From Corylus avellana (taxonomy: Eukaryota; Streptophyta; Magnoliopsida; Fagales; Betulaceae), in assembly GCF_901000735.1 (NCBI RefSeq), contig NC_081546.1, forward strand, positions 9,326,254-9,390,253: a stretch of DNA of 64,000 nucleotides, read 5' to 3'. The translations under genes and the position numbers were made by a program. Shown here piece after piece: positions 10,701 through 23,212 of the stretch. Numbering within the stretch: the stretch's first letter is position 1; each line of letters begins with the position of its first letter. Under the pieces are notes generated by a model that was given only the letters and a program-made list of their open reading frames with translations, had not been told where the DNA came from and did no database searches.

Positions 10701-13700
10701 CTAGCATCCTAACGCTATACGATTCGTAGGTTGGGTTGGAAGTCACAAGATCATCGTGTTAGTAGACAGTGGTAGTACCCATAACTTTCTAGATTCCTCA
10801 ATTGCCAAGAAGGTGAGAGTGTCAATTTCTAGGGAGTAGAGGATTAAAGTGAAGGTAGCTAATAGGGAAGAGGTTATCAGTGTGGGGAAATGTATACATA
10901 TGGAAGTACCGCTTCATAATTTTTTTTTTTACTACTGATGCATATATGATCATGTTAGCTGGTTGTGATATGGTGCTAGGGAATCAGTGGCTGGAATCTT
11001 TAGGTTCAATCTTATGGAACTTTAAACTTCTCACTATGGAGTTTACAATTGCTAATAATACTTTTATGTTACAAGGCCTTATAGCTCCTTACTTATGGGA
11101 AGAAACAAAAGTGATGGTTTCTAAGGGGGAGAGTACAAAAGGTTTATTATTGTAATTGTTAGATAATGTGGAAGAAATGTGAAGGAACCTTTGGGTTTGA
11201 AGTTGAGGGGTTGTTGGATACATTTGAGGATGTTTTTGCTGAAAAGGATTGCCACTTAATCGTTCACATGATCATGCCATTACCCTAAAAACTAATGCTC
11301 AACCAGTATGTGTGAGGCCTTATAGATACCCTTACTTTCAAAATGAGGAGATTGAGAAAATTGTGGGTAAATTATTAGCTACAGGAGTCATTAAACCTTC
11401 CCGAAGTCCCTTTTCATCATCTGTTTTGTTGGTTAGGAAAGCAGATGGTTCATGGCGTCTGTGCATGGATTATAGGGCGCACTAAATAAGAAGTTCCCTA
11501 TTTCTGTGATTGATGAGTTACTTGATGAGCTTCATGGAGCTATGATTTTTTCTAATTTGGATTTGAGGTCTGGATACCACCAGATTCAGGTTAAGGCTGA
11601 GGACATACATAAAACTGCATTTAAGACACATGAGGGGCATTATGAGTTCTTAGTAATGCCCTTTGGGGTAACTAATACACCATCCACCTTTCAAAGTTTG
11701 ATGAATGATATTTTTAGGCCTTATTTGAGGAAATTTATTTTGGTGTTTTTTGATGACATTTTGGTTTATAATTCCAACATCCAGGACCATTTGATTCATC
11801 TTAAAATTACCTTAGAAGTATTGAGAGCTCATCAGTTGTTTGCTAAGAAGAGCAAGTGTTGGTTTGGTTGTTCTGAAATCAATTACTTGGGGCATTTAAT
11901 TTTTGCTGAAGGTGTGAAGGCTGATGCTAGGAAATTGAGTGCTATGGTGGAATGGACAAAACCTAAGTCTTTGAAAGCCTTGAGAGGGTTTCTAGGGCTA
12001 ACAGGGTACTATAGGAAATTTATAAGAGGGTATGGGTTATTGTAGCACCTTTGACTAATTTGTTGAAAAAAAATGTTTTTGTTTGGAGTGAAGTGGCTAA
12101 AGCAGCCTTTGCGGAGTTGAAGACAGCAGTGACTAACCCTCCAATGTTAGTGTTACCAAATTTCAGTTTACCCTTTGTGGTTGAGTGTGATGCTTTTGGA
12201 AGGGGTACTGGGGCAGTATTGATGCAGCAGCAAAGATCTTTGGCTTACTTTAGTCAAGTCTTAAAAGGGAGATTCTTATTAATCTCAACATATAAGAAGT
12301 TATTGGCTTTAGTGGCAGCAGTTAAGAAATGGAGACCTTATCTCTTAGGTCATTTCTTTACAATAAGAACAGATCATCAGAGCCTTAAGTTCTTGTTAGA
12401 ACAGAAGATTGGTACTCCTATGCAACAATGGTGGGTATCTAAGTTGCTGGGTATGAGTTTGTAGTGGAATACAAAAAGGGGCAAGAGAACAAGGTGGCTA
12501 ATGCCTTGTCTAGAAGAAATGAAGAAGATTTGCAGACTGTTTCTTTGGCAGTAATTTCATACCCTTCTCTGGAATGGTTACTGGAAGTAAAAGAGAGCTA
12601 TGCAACTGACCCTACTTTGCAGTCCTTAGTGCAGAAGGTTGAAGAGGGGTTAATGGCCAATACAAAGTTCTCTATTCAAGAGGGGATTTTTATATAAGAA
12701 GAGAGTGTATGTTCCAAAAACCTTGTAGGAAAAGGTGTTACATTTTGTTCATTCCAGCTCTTTGGCAGGTCATGCAGGGTATGACAAGGCCATACATAGA
12801 GCTAGGAAGGACTTCTTTTGGCCAAGTATGAAAGCTGATGTTAAGAGGTTCATTAGAGAATGCGACACTTGTCAAAGGGTGAAGGCAGAGAGCTTATCTC
12901 CTGCTGATTTGCTTCAACCCCTGTCTATACCAGAGAGGCCTTGGTTAAGTATTTCCATGGATTTTATTGAAGGTCTTCCCTTATCTCAGGGTTATGGTGT
13001 TATTTGGGTTATTGTGGATCGGTTGATCAAAAATGCCCATTTTATACCTCTTAAGCATCCTTACACAGCTGAACAACTAGCCCAAGTTTTCATAAACCAG
13101 CTTTTCAAATTGCATGGGATGCCTCAGTCAATTATTTCTGATAGAGATTCTACCTTCACTAGTAAGTTTTGGACTGAGTTCTTTAAGCTTCAAGGAGTTT
13201 TCTTATTCTTTAGCACTGCCTACCGTCCTTAATCCGATAGCCAATCTGAAGATGTGAATAAGTATGTGGAAAACTACTTGAGATGTATGGTTGGTGACAA
13301 GCCTAAAGAATGGGTGACATGGCTGCATTTATCAGAGTATTGTTATAATACTTCTTTCCACCATTCTACCAAGTTAACACCCTTTGAAGCAATGTAAGGA
13401 TACTCACCACCTAGGCTACTGACTTATATGCCTGGGACTACACTGTTGGCTGCTATTGAAAACCAGTTACACACTAGGGATCAAATATTGTAGCTTCTAA
13501 AAGAAAACCTTCAGAAGTGCCAAAATCACATGGAGAAGTATGCCGACCTGAAGTGCACTAAAAGGGTTTTCAAGGGAGGAGATTGGGTGTATTTAAGGCT
13601 GCAACCTTATAGACAGATGTCAGTTGCTTGGAGCCGCAATTTGAAGCTGTCTCCTAGGTTTTATGGACCTTTTCTGATCTTAAGGAAGATGGGCACAGTA

Positions 13701-13998
13701 GCTTATCATTTGGATTTACTAGCAGGGTCTCAAATTCACCCTGTGTTCCATGTTTCCCAACTGAAGTTGAAGGTGGAAAGGGATGTCCTTCCAATTTCTC
13801 ACTTACCATCAGTGAATCAACAAGGGGTGATTCAACCTGAACTTGAAGAAGTGTTGGAGAGAAGGTCCAGAAAAGTCCATAACAAAGAAGTTGTGGAAAT
13901 TGATTCGTTGGCAAGGTCAGTTACCAGAGGAGGCCTCTTGGGAAGTTTCCCATCATTTGAAGTTTACTTACCCACACCTTGTGGGCAAGGTGTTTTGA
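10701..13998 (+). pseudogene. pol of the gypsy element: protease, RT, RNase H, integrase, chromodomain (broken)
   Basis: The protease active site VDSGSTHNFL is at about 10761. RT runs about 11249-12045, with [28 protein letters not shown] and FFDDILVY; the frame breaks after CMDYRA and again after the RT. RNase H has FTIRTDHQSLKFLLEQ near 12355. Integrase has an N-terminal zinc-binding region (ECDTCQ) at 12735-12900 and catalytic-core motifs MDFIEGLP and IISDRDSTF; a TAA near 13231 interrupts it. The C-terminal region gives IHPVFHVSQLK. The chromodomain is split: one frame ends its first part near VHNKE, and the next frame continues LIRWQGQLPEEASWE to a TGA at 13996-13998. Confidence 0.9.
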
Positions 13999-14011
13999 AT
14001 AGGAGGGTAGT

Positions 14012-14526
14012 TGTTACAAGTCTTTTAATGGTTGGAAGAAGGATTAAGCTGCGTGGAAGAAAGAAGGCATGTAGCTGAAAAGGAGGGACACGTGGATGGA
14101 AGTTAGGAGAATAACAACTGTGAGTCAGTTGAGTAATTGACACGGGCAATACAGCTGGTATCAACTAAATGTAGTTGTTTCAGTTTAGTAGTTGTAATTG
14201 CTGGGGTTTTTATACTTTGTATTCGGACCTATTGTATTTGGTCACAGGGTATAAATACCCACTCTATTTTCCTTTCGCATTTCATTCAAGCTTTCTCATC
14301 TGAATTGTAATCCAACTAGCTTAGCCTTCTTTGTAGCTAGAGTAATTTGTAGCATGAGTAGTCTGTAGCATGAGTGTGATCATACTCGGAATGATCTTTG
14401 TGATTACAATTTTTGCTTGAATCAATAATACTTCATCTTCTTCTCTCTCAAATCCTTCCTCTGTTTCTTCTTTCTCTTAAACACTTTTCCCTCTTAAATT
14501 ACACTTGCAACAACCAGAGTGTAACA
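14012..14526 (+). repeat. 3' LTR of the gypsy element, 515 bp
   Basis: Begins TGTTACAAGTC right after the polypurine tract and ends GAGTGTAACA before the TSD ATGAA. Confidence 0.93.
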
Positions 14527-14531
14527 ATGAA

Positions 14532-15671
14532 ACACCAACAAATTAATATAATAGAAAAGCAAAATCAAGGGTATACGTGGTCACTCTGAAATATGGGAGT
14601 GAAATACTCAAGATGATATATATAACAAAAAAATTATTTACATAAAATACATAATGTGTACATTGAATAGATATAGGACTTAAATCCAAATATCCTCAAT
14701 TAAACCTTAAGTGCTTAGCAAATTCATACGAATCAGAGTTTTGATTTAACAAACCTAACTTTTCAAGACTCTAAGCATAGACGTAATCCTAGCATCTGAG
14801 ATGGCAATATCGTCACAGAGTACAACATATTTATTTAAGTACTCACTGGGATCTATTGTTTTTTTTTTTTCCAAACACATGCTTCCATTTGATTTTCTTT
14901 AAGGGAACAAAACTACTTTTTGCTTCCCTATCCAAATATACCTCACAATAGCTTCCCTTACATTTCCCTATACAATTAAAATATTATTTCTCTACAAAAT
15001 ACAAGTTCCATATCTACCCTCTAATTTTTTACAAAATCCCAATACAATCCCCAATAAAAGGCAAAAAAATGAAAGAGCAGAGAAGAAAAAGAAATATTTA
15101 TATTAAAATAAAGAAAAACTCTTTTGGTTCTCTACACATTGAGTAGTACTGTAGCATTCCCAATGTTTAGTAAGCTGCTGTAGGCTAGGTGACTTTTGGT
15201 GGTTTTTTGAAATTTTTTTGGGAAGGAAATTAGTTATATGGTGTTTGTTACTAGTACTCTAAGATAAGAACTATTTAGGATGGTACAATTTGCTAATGCT
15301 TTAATTATCAAATAGTTGGAAACTCGTAATTGTATAAAAATAATAATAATAAACCTTTTATGTTTTTTTCTTTTTGTCATTTTATTGATGAAATAAGAAA
15401 AATATTCCAATCCAACTCGACCATCTCTAAACTAAATTCCTATTTTTGTCCCTACTCTCCAAGCCCAAGGCTTATCCCTCATAAATTAACTCTTGCAAAC
15501 ATAAAGGATACTCTAGAAAGCATTAGCCTTCAACCATGGTCGCTTCATAATTTGTTAGAAACTTCACGTTTATTCATATCATATGCATGTGTTACCCAAT
15601 ACTTAGAGTTTAAAAGGACAGTAAGCGCTGCTTCTCGTTAATAAATAAATTCCCTTTCTATATTGGGCTTC
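14532..15671. other. Intergenic flank of the gypsy element, no gene
   Basis: AT-rich. The only longer frame, 15330-15641, is also present in copy 2 but shortened there by a premature stop, so coding constraint is not supported. Confidence 0.5.
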
Positions 15672-15685
15672 AACAAGACTCGACT

Positions 15686-15825
15686 GTATGTATGTCCCCG
15701 AGTGGTAACTCAATCAATTAAGAGCCATGTCTCATGAAGCAGATATCACTAGTTCAAATTCTCTTCTCCTTCTTCCTTCTCCTTGTGAGGACATGTCAAA
15801 AATAAAAAATAAAAAAACAAAACAA
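15686..15825 (+). mobile_element. tRNA-derived SINE, about 140 bp
   Basis: An A-box-like GAGTGGTAACTCAATCAATT and a B-box-like AGTTCAAATTCT are spaced as in a tRNA promoter. They are followed by a short body ending CTTGTGAGGACATGTC and an A-rich tail. The insertion is flanked by the 14-bp TSD AACAAGACTCGACT (15672-15685 and 15826-15839). Confidence 0.88.
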
Positions 15826-15839
15826 AACAAGACTCGACT

Positions 15840-16642
15840 CTCAAGTGCATTTACCCATCATCCAGAAATCCACTCGTTAGTCATGTAGATTCTTCTTCAA
15901 TTTTATATGACGTTTAAAATAAAACAAAGGAAAATAATAAAAATTTAAACTCTCTGTTATACCTTGTTCTCTTTTCAAAGATGACAAGGTAAAACGCCTT
16001 TTTTGTTCATGTTTTTTGAAAATTTTGTTTGAGTTGGAGCCATAATTGTGCTTTGAACATACGTACTGGTCAGTTTGTCTCACTTTCTCTTCAGTTTTCC
16101 AATAAAGATTTGCTTGTTTACTTTAGAAATTTGTTCTTGCAATCAATAAATTCGATATCCATATTATTTTGATAAACATACAAAGTCTCACAAGTTTATT
16201 TCCCATTTAGAGAAAGTAAACATTTCAGCAATATATGGGTATAAAATGACCACATTGAGCCTATTCTTCACAAGCTAATCAAAATCTGCCCATTATTCTC
16301 CGACTCTTCCATTAGGACAGGAAACGTGTAACATAGAAATTATCAAATACAATAGAAACACCAACAAAAAGTTATTAAAAGATATATGCATTTCAATATC
16401 AAATTCATACTCTATATTGCACAAAAAAATAATTAGATTAGGGTACTCCCAATCTTCCAAGTAATAGTTGAATGACATAGACAACTACAAAATAATCGAA
16501 TCTCACATCCATCATGGCCAAAAAACACAACCATAATCCAAACATTATATTAAATAATGGTATCTCTACAAATAAATAACGATAATGAACCATTTATTGA
16601 TATCATGAAAATACATAAAAAGTAAGTAAAGTCGTCTTTTAG

Positions 16643-16703
<61 letters not shown>

Positions 16704-17228
16704 ATAGAAATTTCCTCCAAATTGGTTTGAAGGAAATATCCTCCAACCCATTTAAATAGCGTCAAATGTCTATAAACATTTAAAACGCACATTAAATTTA
16801 GTCTAAATTAGTAAACTGCTATTAATGATGTTAATAATTTGATATGAGTGGATGTCAGGAGCTTTCAATTTTGGGAAGCAGTCATCTATGCACTTTTTAT
16901 CAAGAACATGAATTTCAACATCAGTTTCTTTTTGGTGATTATACAAGAATTGCAAGAAATGATGTTAAATACACTCCGTAAAAATTAGGCCTACAAATTG
17001 ATTATTGTTTTTGCAATGTTGAGTTATGGTTTTGAGGCAATCGTACAATGACTTTTTAACATGACCAAAAAAAGTTTGAGAGGGATGAAGAAGGTGGATG
17101 GGACGTGAAGAGGAACTGAGAAAGTGAGGAGTAAGGTCATTCGCTTGCGCTACAAGTACAATCAGGATAATCAACTCGATCATCGGCACTATAAGTTTTC
17201 TCAAACGTTTCCTAGCCATCTATTTTCT
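15840..17228. other. Intergenic DNA with an AC/AT microsatellite, no gene
   Basis: Contains a compound (CA)n(TA)n microsatellite at about 16643-16700; copy 2 has only a (TA)n tract at that place. The minus-strand frame at 16965-17219 is kept in copy 2, but it has no recognised domain. Confidence 0.5.
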
Positions 17229-17278
17229 TTTTTTTTTTTTTTTTTTTGAAGAAAGATGAATACGTTCTCATTGATAAA

Positions 17279-20200
17279 TTACGAGGATAGAGCAAAATAC
17301 TCTATCCTAACAATATCAGAGATACACTCAGGAATAGTAAAAAACCACTGATTAGTTACATTATTTTGAATGGCCATCTTCGATAAAGTATGCGCTGCTT
17401 TATTTCCGTCTCGACCAATAAACGACACCCGCCAGTGGGGAAACGATTGAAGCTCGGACTTTATATCCTCCAATAGCATTCCGGTTCGGCTCCAGTCATC
17501 CTTTGCTGAATTAATCCCATCTACCACAATCTTGGAATCACCTTCAAAATGGATCCTTTGGTAGCCCAGTTCTTTGCAAAAATTAATTGCCATCAAGATT
17601 GCCCCCGCTTCTGCCAGTGTCGGATCCAATCTCCCCAGAAAATTTTTGCATTGAGCAGCAACAACCCTTCCCTTCTCATCTCGTAACACTGCACCATAAC
17701 CCAACCTTCCCGTCTCCTTTTCAACAGAGGCATCCCAATTTAGTTTTATCCAACCCGGAGAAGGAGCACTCCACTTCGGACATACACTCAACCGTGGGCT
17801 ATTACTACACTTGGACTGCAGCAGGTTAGCATAATTTGCAGCAGCTAGTGTAGCATTCTGCTTCAGTGTATTAGGATTCAAGAAAGGCCCCCCATGCACG
17901 ACCTCATTATGCCTCAGCCATAAACGTCGACTAATGCCGACAAATTGGATTGCTTCCTCTGTTTTACATTTTTTGAAGATTTCTTTCACGATTGCAAAAA
18001 AACTCATACCAGAACTTGAGCTTTTTTGAAATTTGATGCAGCCCACACTCCATACGTCCCTTGCCGAAGGGCATTCCCACAGAATATGCAACACCGTTTC
18101 CTCCTCTAAACCACAAATGGGACATAGTGGATCATCAAGTATTCTCCTTCGTTGCAGATTCTTCTTGGTTGGAAGTATGTCATGACAAGCCCGCCACAAG
18201 AAATTCTTCTCCACGTTTGGTACCTGCAATCCCCAAATATTCCTCCAAACTGAGCATAACCCCTTGGGAGAAGAACTCTCGGCCAGCCCCTTTGTTTCTA
18301 TTTCCTTCTGAATATAATAAGCAGAATGTACAGAAAAAATACCATTCTTGGTTCCTCTCCAGATACAAACATCTGCTCTGTTAGAATGACTGATTGGTAA
18401 GGAAAGAATCATCTGCACTTCCTCGTTTGAAAATAAGTTTTCCAGCAGCTGGGTCTTCCACCATCGTGAATCTGCATCAATTAGTTCACTAACCTTGGCT
18501 TCTGAGTGCAGCAAAAGGGGTGGAGAAAAAACTTGAAAAGTAGAAGGACAAGGGATCCATCTATCTTTCCAAATTCGAACTGTCTCCCCATTCCCTATCC
18601 GCCAAATCAAACCCTCCTTCAGTAAATCTTGAGAACTGTGAATACTCCGCCATGCAAAAGATGGACGGTGCCCAATAGACGAGTCTAAAAAATTCTGCCC
18701 CCGGTAATATTTGGCTTCCATAATACGGGCGATAAAACTATTGGGCTGATTCCATAGACGCCATGCTTGTTTTGCCAACAAAGCTTTGTTAAAACTTCGT
18801 AAATCTCGATATCCCATTCCCCATCACTCTTAGAAAACCCCAATCGGCTCCAACTCATCCAATGTATCCTTGACTTGTCTTGGTGCCCCCACCAAAATTG
18901 TTGCATTAGAGAATTAATCTCCGAACACAACGTTTTGGGTAAGAGAAATACATTCATACTATATGTTGGTATAGCTTGAATGACTGCCTTAAGCAATATT
19001 TCCTTCCCTGCTTGAGACAGAAATTTGAGCTTCCAATCCTGAAGCCTTTTCCACACCTTATCTTTGAGTTTCTTAAAAGCTGCCATGCAAGATTTTCCCA
19101 CCAACGCCGGTAACCCCAAATAGGTGTCATAGCGTTGTGTCACTGGAATTCTTGCCGCCTCTACAATCTCCTCTCGGGTAGCTAGTGGGGTGTTTTTGCT
19201 GAAAAACATCGCCGTTTTATTACAATTTAGCCGTTGTCCCGAGGCTTCTTCGTACTTTCTTAATAAGGACGTCAAAAAATTCCATTGGGGAAGAGTACTC
19301 CTGCAAAACAGCAAACTGTCATCCGCAAAGAAAAGATGACTAATTCGCGGCCCAAATTTTGAGGTAGGAACCCCCATGAGAGCACCCTCCGTATTTGCTT
19401 TAACCACCAAAGCACTCAGAGCCTCTTCACAAATAATAAACAAATATGGTGAAATAGAATCCCCTTGTCTCAAACCCCTAGATGGAGTAATACGCCCACA
19501 CAGTTTCCCATTCACCACGACCGAATATTTCACAGTTGTCACACACATCATAATTAAATCAATCCACTAAGGAGCAAATCCCATCCGTCTCATCACAGCC
19601 TTCAAAAAACACCACTCTACCCGGTCATACGCCTTACTCATATCCAATTTTATGGCCATATATCCTTTCTTCCCTGACAACCTTGTGTGCATAGGGTGTA
19701 ACATCTCATAAGCAGCTAATACATAGTCTGTAATTAACCGCCTTGGAATAAAAGCACTCTGTGTGTGTGAAATAATGTCAGGCAAAATCTTCTTCAACCG
19801 GTTAGCTAGGACCTTCGAAATTAGTTTGTACAAAACATTGCACAAACTAATTGGCCTAAATTCTGTAACACAGGATGGGTTTTTCACCTTAGGAATAAGA
19901 GCTATATTGGTCATATTCAAACGAGATGGCATAACACCCGAATTGAGCACCCCAAGAATAGCCCGACAAACCCCATTACCCATTACCTCCCAATGGGTCT
20001 GAAAAAATCCAGCAGTAAAACTGTCAGGTCCCGGGGCCTTTAAGGGCACCATTTGTTTAAGTGCCAAATTAACCTCCGCTTCCGTGAAAGGTAGCAGCAA
20101 ATTTCTATTCATCTTTGTAGTAACTTTTGTATTTATAGGCTGAATACACTCCTCCATATCTCCTATAGGTCCAGCAGAAAATAAATTAGCAAAATAATTC

Positions 20201-21394
20201 ACAAAAGCTACCTGAATAGTCTCCGGAGAATCCCATGTACCACCCGACTCATCTCTGATTTTAGAAATCAGATTTGTTTTACGTCGTTGGTTTGCGCATG
20301 CGTGGTAATATTTTGTATTTCGATCCCCCTTCATAAGCCAATCCGCCTTTTCTCGTTGTTTCCACTTTACATCCTCTTGATCCAATTAAGATTCAAGGTC
20401 TTGCTGAATTTTTTTAAGCTCCCCTGCAGCCCATAAAGTCTCACAGCCCTGCTCCTCATTTAGTTTTTGCTGCAAAGCCTTAATAGCAGCTGATGTCGAG
20501 CCATGGACTCTCCCTCTCCATCTGGAGATACTAGCTTGACAGCGAGAGAGTTTCTCCCCCAGCTGTAGCCAAGTGTCTCCTTCTTCCGATAAATTGTTCC
20601 AGGCTTCTAAAAAAACCTCCTGATACCCCGGCTCATGAATCCAGCGAGCTTCAAAACGGAAGTTCCTCCTCTTCAGTTGCTGTTTATGCTGCCCCAGTAA
20701 TTGTAATACCAGAACTGCATGATCCGAGCTAGTCATCACCTCAACCACAATTTCAGCTTCGGGAAAAATGTCTCTCCACTCCAAATTAGCCAAACAGCGA
20801 TCCAATCTCTCCTTTATCAAATTCTGGCCTTCCTGGCAGTTTGTCCATGTGTATTTTGGTCCTCTAAACCCCAAATCCATAAGTTTGCAAAATTCCAAAA
20901 GCGATTGGAAACTACGCAATTGGGTATTTGACTTCTCTCATCCTCCCCATTTTTCCGACATAGACACCACTTCATTAAAATCTCCCAGACATAGCCATGG
21001 GTCCGGAGATAGACTAGCCAAATGACGTAGTAAATCCCAGGCCTCACGACGTTTGTTAATATCCGGGTGACCGTAGAAGCTCGTAAACTTCCATTGTGTG
21101 TTTGAAAATGGGGTCTTTCAAAATACCATTGATATGTCGACGAATATAATTTCGTATGTCAACCATAATCTCCTCACTCCATAGCATAGCCAAACCACCA
21201 CTTTTACCGACACAATCCACTGCAAATAAATTTTTAAAACCCAATTTACATCGAATAATTTCCATTTTCGTTTTTCATACTTTCGTTTCCATTAGGAAAA
21301 CCAAAAAGGGACACTTCTCCTTTACCAAAAGGCATAGGTCTCGAACTGTCCGAAGGTTCCCAAACCCTCGGCAGTTCCAACTTGCAATCCTCAT
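17279..21394 (-). pseudogene. LINE ORF2: AP endonuclease, reverse transcriptase, zf-RVT, RNase H (broken)
   Basis: Endonuclease starts at 21394 (MRIASWNCRGFGNL) and is split among frames down to about 20700, keeping SSDHAVLVL. RT lies at about 18820-20385, with YMAIKLDMSKAYDRVEW, GLRQGDSISPYLF and FADDSLLF. Stops interrupt near 20386 (before LDQEDVKW) and near 19567 (after RMGFAP). A frameshift near 18820 moves the frame. The last part (17279-18817) is open for 512 codons, with a zinc-binding CPICGLEEETVLHILWEC and a C-terminal plant-type RNase H (KLNWDAS, EAGAILMAI, FEGDSKIVVD). At least three lesions make it inactive. Confidence 0.9.
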
Positions 21395-21565
21395 TGCGGT
21401 CGGCGGGGCTGTTCAACAGCCTCCACCATCCCCGAACCATTGTTGAAATTTTCCAAACCTCTATTACAGCCAAATTCTCCAGACTCCACCAAAGCAGTAT
21501 CTCTCTGTGAGGTATGCTTTTTCCGCTTCTCCTCTATCTGCCCAGAAAAGGTCTCTACCAGCTTA

Positions 21566-22882
21566 TCAAAAGCTCCACGTTCTGTTCTTTGTGTGTGGCC
21601 TTTCTGGGCTATCTACTGCATGCGGCTGAGTCCCCTTCATGGACCTTGCCACTTCAGAAATAAATGGGCCCATGTATCCGGTTGGGCTTTTTGAAAAAAA
21701 TTCTTGGTCTAGATGAGTCTCCTTTTGGCGCTTAGTGACGTGATTAGTCTTTCCTCTTTTATCTTCATTCATTGTTGTTTCGCCCTTGTGGTTATTATCA
21801 CACCTACTTTCCTTGTGAGAAGACCGTGGAGCCTTCACCCAAGAACCTGATTTGCCAAGATTTTCTCCTGTATTATAAGTTGCAAAAACCGTTTCCGAAT
21901 CTTTTTTTGGAAAACCATAATTTCCATGATTTCCGCAAATCTTCTCATTATCAAATCCATAACTCCTTCCCTGATTGTCGCCAGAATAGCTGCTTTGCCC
22001 AAAATGAGCTTTTGATTTTCTGTTGGCCGGAGATTTGCCGTCAGCACTTCTCTTTCTGCCGGATTCGCTGAAATTTTCCTCCGCCACCTTTGAAGGGCCA
22101 GGACCCTTTTTTGCCGGAAACCGACCGTTATTCCGCTCAGCTCTCCTAGTAGTAGGTGAAGGAGCTCTCATCCATTGCCTATATTGATTAGGCTCTTGCT
22201 GCCATAAATTACTTCTCTGAGGGCACCCCATTCTACCATGGCAAATCGCCCCGCACTGGTAGCAAAATTTAGGTAAACGCTCATATTGAAATTTTACCAA
22301 ATGAACGTTTCCCTCAATGTTAATCTTCCTACTGCGCTGAAGGGGTTTTTTTAAATCCAGTAGAATTTTGACTCGGAGAAATTCCCCCCATCCCATACCC
22401 CGTGCATCGGTATCCACCGCCTCAACCACCCCCATGGAGGCTCCAATTTTTTGACCAATCTCCCTTCCCATACAAGCTAAAGGTAGATTGATCATCCTCA
22501 CCCAAAAAGCACCATTGTCGAAAGTGAATTGTGATGGCGATTTTGTTCCATCAAAATCCTCAAGTAACAAAAGGTATCCTTCGAACACCCACGGCCTCCC
22601 CTCCATCACCCTTACTTTATCCCTTGGATCACCGAACTCAATCAGGAACAAATTCTCCCCAAGGATTTTGAAAGTAAAACTGTCCGATAGCTTCCACCAT
22701 TGCATAAGAGATGCCCAAATCGTCTCTCTGCTAATTATCCGGTCCGCCACCAATTTTGCTAACACACAAGCCTTCCCAAAATTTTCCCCTTCAAACAGCT
22801 CCTCTCTCTGAAAAGATAATTCCACGTCCTCATCTTCAGTCAAAGCGAAGTTCTCCCATAGATTAGCGAGATTGTCCACCAT
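21566..22882 (-). CDS. LINE ORF1: DUF4283 and CCHC zinc-knuckle RNA-binding protein
   Basis: An open frame of 438 codons if MVDNLANLWENF is used as the start; eight further codons are open upstream but do not look like the family. The N-terminal two thirds is the DUF4283 domain of plant L1 ORF1 proteins (MEGRPWVFEGYLLLLEDF; FWVRMINLPLACM). It is followed by a CX2CX4HX4C knuckle, CYQCGAICHGRMGC, and a long basic, Ser/Asn-rich tail. The expected role is binding LINE RNA in the retrotransposition particle. The intact frame contrasts with the broken ORF2. Confidence 0.88.
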   Translation of the reverse strand: MVDNLANLWENFALTEDEDVELSFQREELFEGENFGKACVLAKLVADRIISRETIWASLMQWWKLSDSFTFKILGENLFLIEFGDPRDKVRVMEGRPWVFEGYLLLLEDFDGTKSPSQFTFDNGAFWVRMINLPLACMGREIGQKIGASMGVVEAVDTDARGMGWGEFLRVKILLDLKKPLQRSRKINIEGNVHLVKFQYERLPKFCYQCGAICHGRMGCPQRSNLWQQEPNQYRQWMRAPSPTTRRAERNNGRFPAKKGPGPSKVAEENFSESGRKRSADGKSPANRKSKAHFGQSSYSGDNQGRSYGFDNEKICGNHGNYGFPKKDSETVFATYNTGENLGKSGSWVKAPRSSHKESRCDNNHKGETTMNEDKRGKTNHVTKRQKETHLDQEFFSKSPTGYMGPFISEVARSMKGTQPHAVDSPERPHTKNRTWSF

Positions 22883-22990
22883 ACAGAATGAAAGAAAAAT
22901 AATCACGACTATATGCTTTCACAGGCAAAACCTGGAAAATCAATACCTTCTCATCTAGGATGTCTAGAGAGAAAACTAAATTCTTCTTAA

Positions 22991-23212
22991 CCTTCTTGAA
23001 TCTTTATTCAACCTTTGCCTCATTTCTTTACATAAATATTTTTTGTTTAAGGACCATGTATAGTTGCTTCATAAATAATTCAGGTCTCTAAAGACAATTA
23101 CTACATGTTAGAATTAGAAGCATTAATTATTTAAAAATTTAAGTTGTTATTTGCATGCTTACAGTGTACGTAGTTTAGAGACCCCTACGTGTTCCAAATG
23201 GTGCCATGCTTA
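22991..23212. other. Spacer between LINE and foldback
   Basis: AT-rich, with no feature recognised. It does not resume the sequence that follows the repeat in copy 2 (after 40548). Confidence 0.4.

Larger units (their letters stand above)
8777..14526 (+). mobile_element. Full-length Ty3/gypsy LTR retrotransposon (chromovirus), defective
   Basis: 5,750 bp, bounded by LTRs that begin TGTTAC and end GTAACA, and flanked by the 5-bp TSD ATGAA (8772-8776 and 14527-14531). Primer-binding site TGGTGTCAAAGCA at 9278-9290 is a decayed initiator-Met tRNA site. Polypurine tract AGGAGGGTAGT at 14001-14011 touches the 3' LTR. Domain order is gag, protease, RT, RNase H, integrase, chromodomain, which defines a chromovirus. 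Several in-frame stops and frameshifts make it non-functional. A partial second copy lies at 36623-37876. Confidence 0.95.
13257..17228 (+). repeat. Segmental direct repeat A, copy 1 (partner 36623-40548)
   Basis: From AATAAGTATGTGG in the gypsy integrase through the 3' LTR, the TSD, the flank, the SINE and up to CGTTTCCTAGCCATCTATT, this stretch matches 36623-40548 in the same orientation with a few percent difference. The match stops in copy 1 where the poly-T (poly-A) end of a LINE begins. Confidence 0.92.
17229..22990 (-). mobile_element. L1-type LINE, nearly full length, defective
   Basis: Orientation is set by the poly-A tail, seen as poly-T at about 17229-17247, and by the order ORF1 then ORF2 on the minus strand. 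Both ORFs of a plant L1 are present: a DUF4283/zinc-knuckle ORF1, and an ORF2 with endonuclease, RT, zinc-finger and RNase H regions. The 5' end is uncertain; I place it near 22990 after a short leader. No clear TSD was found. ORF2 has several stops and frameshifts, while ORF1 is open. Confidence 0.9.

Noticed and set aside
16965..17219. 84-codon minus-strand frame kept in both copies of repeat A
   Set aside because: Retention is expected from recent duplication. There is no domain, and substitutions between copies show no coding pattern I can judge, so it is not called as a gene.
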